Source: Drosophila persimilis
Lineage: Eukaryota; Arthropoda; Insecta; Diptera; Drosophilidae
Reading direction: 5' to 3'
Length of the DNA stretch: 64,000 bases
Assembly (NCBI RefSeq): GCF_003286085.1
Contig: NW_020825289.1
Span: 14,818,001-14,882,000 of the forward strand
The notes below the pieces were generated by a model. It was given only the letters and a program-made list of their open reading frames with translations. It had not been told where the DNA came from and made no database searches. Positions 59,414 through 64,000 of this stretch are shown piece after piece. Positions within the stretch are counted from its first letter, which is position 1, and every line of letters starts with the position of its first letter. The translations under genes and the position numbers were made by a program.

Positions 59414-62400
59414 AAACGGTAAATATATAAATCCAGGTGGAACTTCAGCCCTCTCTCGCTCTCTATCTCCCTTTCCCACACTGTCTCTGGCTCTTTCAGA
59501 CGGAATCACTTCATCAATCATTTGGTATTTTACGCGTATTCTATCCTATCGTTGCATTAAGCTTTTCAATTAAAGGTAATCTCCTCCTCCATTATCTGCT
59601 TTCGATTATAGTTGTGTTTAATTGAAGTTTTCATCGAGACCTTTTCATTTGCTCCTCAGCGGGGCCCGAGTCTTGAGGGTGATTTTCCACCCCCTGAAGT
59701 GGCGGCTGCTCCTGCTCACGGCTCGATGGCATGTCATCGATTTTTCAACAATGATTTTGGACGGACACCACGAAGTTCACTTTGTCGTGGGCATAAAGAG
59801 ACTGAAACTGCTGGCAGAAAGATAATCTGCTTTATACAGAGATACATGTCTCTTTTGATTGCTCATTCAGCTGTCAAAATTCGTAGATAAATTGTCAAAA
59901 AAACAACAACAACAACAAAAAATGAAGAAATCAGAGCATGCCAATAACAATGGCGTTTAAACAATAACTAATCTATTTGTGGTTGTTATCAGGGGGTGCC
60001 ATTCGAAAGGTAGACTGGAGTTCGTTCAGATCCAAGAGATCCGATAATAAATTAAGTGAATTTTGTTAACTGTGCCAATACGAGTAATTCACTAAGATGT
60101 CTCTCACAATAATTGGTTCTAGAATATTTATTTTGAGGTTAAAGGGAGGAGGGATTGGTTCTTCAAGTGTCTCAGATATTTACCGATCCCAACACTCGCG
60201 AGTCATTGTGGTCACTTGTCTGATTTTTAAAATCTCAACAAAAAGTGTGTATATTTTATCTATTTATTTTCAAAGATGGTTCCGTTCGACGACCGTTCTG
60301 AAGCGAGTGAAAATTTACAAAGCGACCGCGGGACTGTCAATGTCGATCTGAAGTGTTGCAGTAGCCATAGACAAATATTTATATCTGTATCTATATAACA
60401 TTGCGTAAATCAAAAGCCCATTTTTAGCCACTGCTAACACTCACACCACACCACACCGCCATGGGCTGCTTCTGTGTGTGTGTGGAAATTAGCAGATCCT
60501 ACTCGGGAGAGCATAAAAAAGTCAGGTATCCAGAATTTATGAGCATCTTAAGTGCTCACTCGGCTCTCTTTCTCTCTCTATAATCGCTACAACCTCTGGA
60601 GCGCTGCATATCTCTCCCGCTCCCTGTATCTCTGCCATCTTAATTTTATACAATGTGGAAACAATAATATAATATGGATATAAGAATGGGGCAATCGAGT
60701 CTGGGAACTGCAGATTGATAACGGATTGGAGTGGAAGGTGGATGGTGGAAGGTGGCGAGGGCGAGTGGTGCACGGAGTGACCAGAGTGATCAATTTACAT
60801 GTCAGGGGCCTTCCATCGTATCAATTGCAGCCTACAACGCACAATTGTTGCAATTGCAGTTGCAATTGCGTGGCCCCACACTCACTACGCAATGTGGCAA
60901 ACAAATCACAGCTGAATCTCAGCCGCCTGTCGATCAAATTGCACGCAATTTACTCTTAACTGTCTCAATAGCAATTGAAATGGCAATACAATGAACTCGA
61001 AATAAATATGTCGAAAACAAATCTATTGCATAAGCGTGTCATGATAACCCCCGCTGATCTCTAGCAAGTGGAATATTTTTCATCTTTTTTGGTTTATGAC
61101 ACTTCCAGAACTTTATAGCCGCAGTTAACCCCGTATTAACCTCGCCCAACATTGGAGTCTCCATTTCCTTGAAATACTCTTATTTGCAATTGCAGAACCT
61201 GCACCCATGGAGAAAACGGCAGAAAACTATTGGCCTGTGGCCAAGAGTAATTGTTTGGCCAACTCATTGACAGAAGGCCAAGGACGAGGGAGGGATCGTG
61301 TGGTGCGTGTGGCGCGAGAGCGACACGTTTTGGCACAGGCTGAGAGAGAGAAAAGTGAAAACAATAAACACGCGATGCGATGGAGGAAAGAAAAGTTTAT
61401 AAATAAATCAAACGGATCTGATCTCCATCTCCACATCGAATGTTAATAGTTTAATTACCACCTGTGTGCCCGTGCCATTCGCATATACAATATTTACATA
61501 TTTCTCTTAGCTTTCGAGATCTTCGTGTTAATCTTAAACCATGCCCAGGCCCATGCCCAGAAGGATCACGTATCGTTCATGAGATCGCGGCATGTGTCAC
61601 GATTCGGTTCGGTTTGGGCTGCCGCAGGGCTCTAATTGATGATAATCTTAGGACAAAGCCAATGAAATTATTTATTATTTATTATATGTTATTTTCAGTG
61701 TTCAGCTAAGTGACGGAACGTGCCTGGGGGTACGGGGTTCTAAGTGGCATTCAGCGGGAGGCGATGGAGAAGCGAGAAAGATGATCGATCAATCGATCTG
61801 CTGCGGAAGTTGATTCCGTTAATTAGCCAAGAAGACTGGCATAGCTTTTGCAGTAGCTTTCTCTGGAATAGCTTTGATCGGCAGCTTTAAGCTTCAAAAA
61901 GTTTGCAGCTCAGGAAGCAGAGCTTTCTTATCATTCCATTCTATCCCCTGACAAATGATAATTATCATAATGAGCTTTCATCTGGTCCCCTTATCACAGC
62001 TTTTCCAGCTATCACCCCATATCAAAGTTGAGCCAGAAGCTCGCCATAAAAATTTGTGCTGTTAAACTGAAGAACCACTAATCAAATCGCAGCTGATAAG
62101 CGCTGCGCTCCTGCGATTATTGTCGATATTTGCCGACTGCTTAAGAAGTGATTTTTAGCAATGGGCCGTAAACTTTTGATGGCTATAACTATCAATGCCC
62201 CTGTGTGTCATCAGGACAGGTAGTGTATTCAAGGTGCTGATAAGGGACGGCTGTCGGATGACAGTGCTGGCGCGGGTGGGCTAGGGACAAGTGTTGGGCC
62301 CTATCAGTGCCCGTCAAAAAATCGAATTAGTTCACAAACGGTTTAATTTGGCCATAATTGGGCCGACACCGTCAGTCCAAATCGGATTTACTCGTCAGAC

Positions 62401-62756
62401 TTTTGACATTGCACCGCTTCTATGAGTGTTCCAAAGACCGATAATGATTGGGTTACGACTTAATGAAGCGCATCTATACTTAAAGACATATGTGCTATGT
62501 ATCTGTGGAAGTACTCGTTTGGTTGTCTATGTATAGATACGCCTCCGATAGCCGCCTGTTTCCAGGCATCGTGTTGGAAATAATTAAGCTCATTATACTA
62601 TGCACGGGCGGCAGCTTTAGTTGACATCTCCCTTCCCCTTCCCCTCCCCGAACTCTTCCCCTTCCAGTTCCATTGATCTTGAACCCCCCGCGACACCCCA
62701 CACATCTCTTCGAACTCACCTCCTAAAACTAAGACTCTTATCTTTCCGGCTTATCA
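59414..62756. other. Intergenic DNA right of the aquaporins
   Basis: I find no supportable gene on either strand. Open frames are short and lack motifs. There are CAA runs near 59,903 and scattered GATA words. The stretch may hold the 5' exon of the third aquaporin near its left end. Confidence 0.45.
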
Positions 62757-62998
62757 ATGGAATCGCAACTGCTGACGTTGCTCTTCTTCTTTGTTGCTTC
62801 TATTACGCAACATCTTAAAGGCATCAGCCGGTGAAAAACCGCCGTCCCAATGCTACAGGCTTTAAAGGCAACAAATTTATGGGTGTGTACTACCATACTA
62901 TATGGCCAGTGATAAAAGAGTTCCCGAAAAAAGTGATCCAAGTGGCGGGGTCTACAGCCGAAAACACCTCGCTTGACGTTTCGTGGAGCAAGTTCTAG
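62757..62998 (+). pseudogene. Possible frame-broken small secreted protein gene
   Basis: ATG at 62757 opens a signal-like sequence (MESQLLTLLFFFVASITQ) that stops after 25 codons. A second frame, offset by two bases, runs from 62822 to a stop at 62996 and reads like protein (RRPNATGFKGNKFMGVYYHT). The two would form one small secreted protein if the frames were continuous. An alternative is that 62,780-62,820 is a pyrimidine-rich acceptor (AG at 62819-62820) for an exon whose 5' partner I did not find. It may also be chance. Confidence 0.3.
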
Positions 62999-64000
62999 GT
63001 CCCAAGGCAAATCATGTGCTGTGCTGACATACAACGTGGCTAAAATTAGTTTACGACAGAGGAATCTCCCATTATCAACCGTCTGAAGGCTGTACGCGAG
63101 CAGCTTATTTTTCGGACTTTATGGAAAGAGTTATAGAACAAATCGTTAAGTGGTTACAACTTGCATGAATGGGCAGTGCAGTGCATTACCCCTTCGTGTT
63201 ATCTTTGTGCTATATGGAGTAAAATTCATCATTGACCTAGGTTCTTACTTTCTTAGTGGACTGTCAATGAATGGGAAATTTATGGTCCGATTCGGTTTTT
63301 AATCAAGAAGTTCATATAACTTACTTTTCCGCCCCGCCTTCTATTTATATAGAGACCCGTGCACGCTTTTATATGCAGCTCATCTGATACTAGTCAACAG
63401 CAAACCAGAAGAGAAGTGTGTGTGGGGCGATAAGACCTGACACAAATAGCAAAAGCCAGCCTATAAATTATGCAACGAAAAGTGTGCAAAGAATTTCAAG
63501 CGTATCGCTGTGCAGCAAGCAGCCAGTGGAGGCAGAGGCAGAGGCAGAGATACTTGAATTGGAACTAAACTTTGATCAATGACGGCTGAGACCTGATTGA
63601 TAACCCATGATCACTAGGAGCATTCATTATCAGCTCGAGGCGAGAATTGAGAATCAAACTAACTATTTTCCACTCCCTTCTAAGGCAACGTGGGTTCTGT
63701 TATGGTTTGCCAAGCACAAATTGAATCTTAACAATGTCATTGTGTGGGATTGAATGACATCAACCAACTGTGAAAAATCACAGAGATGATATTAAAACTA
63801 CCTTGGATAAACAGAATGAATATACAGATCTAACCATATTTGGCACTCCTGACTGGCCCAATTTGTGCCCTAGAATGTGTTCCGTGTGAAACCTGTTGGT
63901 CGATCATATGATGACGCTATATTTATCCCAAATCAGATTAATAGAGTCACTAACTCCGGCTGGGGAACACGCGACGTGGTGGATTGATGGGATTGGTTTG
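62999..64000. other. Right flank, no gene supported
   Basis: No coding region is convincing. A TATTTATATAG word at about 63,342 could be a TATA box for a gene lying to the right, but nothing coding follows within the window. Confidence 0.4.

Noticed and set aside
58842..59573. 243-codon plus-strand frame over the third aquaporin
   Set aside because: It is again a shadow of the minus-strand aquaporin and continues into non-coding DNA.
63342..63420. TATA-like word as a promoter of a gene at the right edge
   Set aside because: No initiator match and no coding sequence follow within the window, so it is not listed as a promoter.

Overview
The window is nuclear DNA from a fly of the genus Drosophila. 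Short 52-76 bp introns, CA/GT and CT/GA microsatellites, and a run of recognisable neighbours from Drosophila melanogaster cytological region 59E-F all point there: levy, pita with Dcp-1 nested in it, Rrp4, Pi3K59F (Vps34), apontic and an entomoglyceroporin cluster. The proteins differ enough from D. melanogaster to suggest a species outside the melanogaster subgroup. An obscura-group fly is my guess, but it is not proven.

Left end (1-12,100) is gene-dense. levy (cytochrome c oxidase subunit VIa) faces the ZAD zinc-finger gene pita tail to tail. The first intron of pita (3,586-6,284) contains the whole caspase gene Dcp-1 on the opposite strand. Rrp4 (RNA exosome) and Pi3K59F (class III PI3-kinase) are divergent across a 224 bp shared promoter. 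A four-transmembrane protein gene of unknown function follows.

Middle (12,100-49,760) is the territory of apontic (apt). Four coding exons lie at 48,043-49,760. The roughly 36 kb upstream has no convincing protein gene and is crowded with microsatellites, G-runs and CT/GA tracts. Four short sequences upstream each end in an ATG-containing, phase-0 splice donor that could supply the apt start codon. Joined to an ATG-only exon (30,602-30,604), the coding exons give 490 residues.

Right-middle (50,966-53,659) is the most novel part. Four small minus-strand genes (89, 95, 96 and 120 aa) can be assembled by hand. All have three exons with the same intron phases (2, then 0), short N-terminal leaders and coiled-coil C-terminal exons. 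The most conserved one aligns without gaps to the core of the mitochondrial F1-ATPase inhibitor IF1. The set looks like a fast-diverging tandem family of IF1-like proteins. Between its members sits a 70 aa secreted glycine/proline-rich peptide whose promoter has a kappaB-type site, a GATA site and a TATA box, the layout of an immune-induced peptide gene.

Right end (55,195-59,390) has three aquaporin genes (Eglp family), all lacking the filter histidine of water channels, with a small unrecognised gene between the second and third whose splice donor reads AT instead of GT. Beyond 59,390 there is little coding signal apart from a possible frame-broken small secreted-protein gene near 62,757-62,998.
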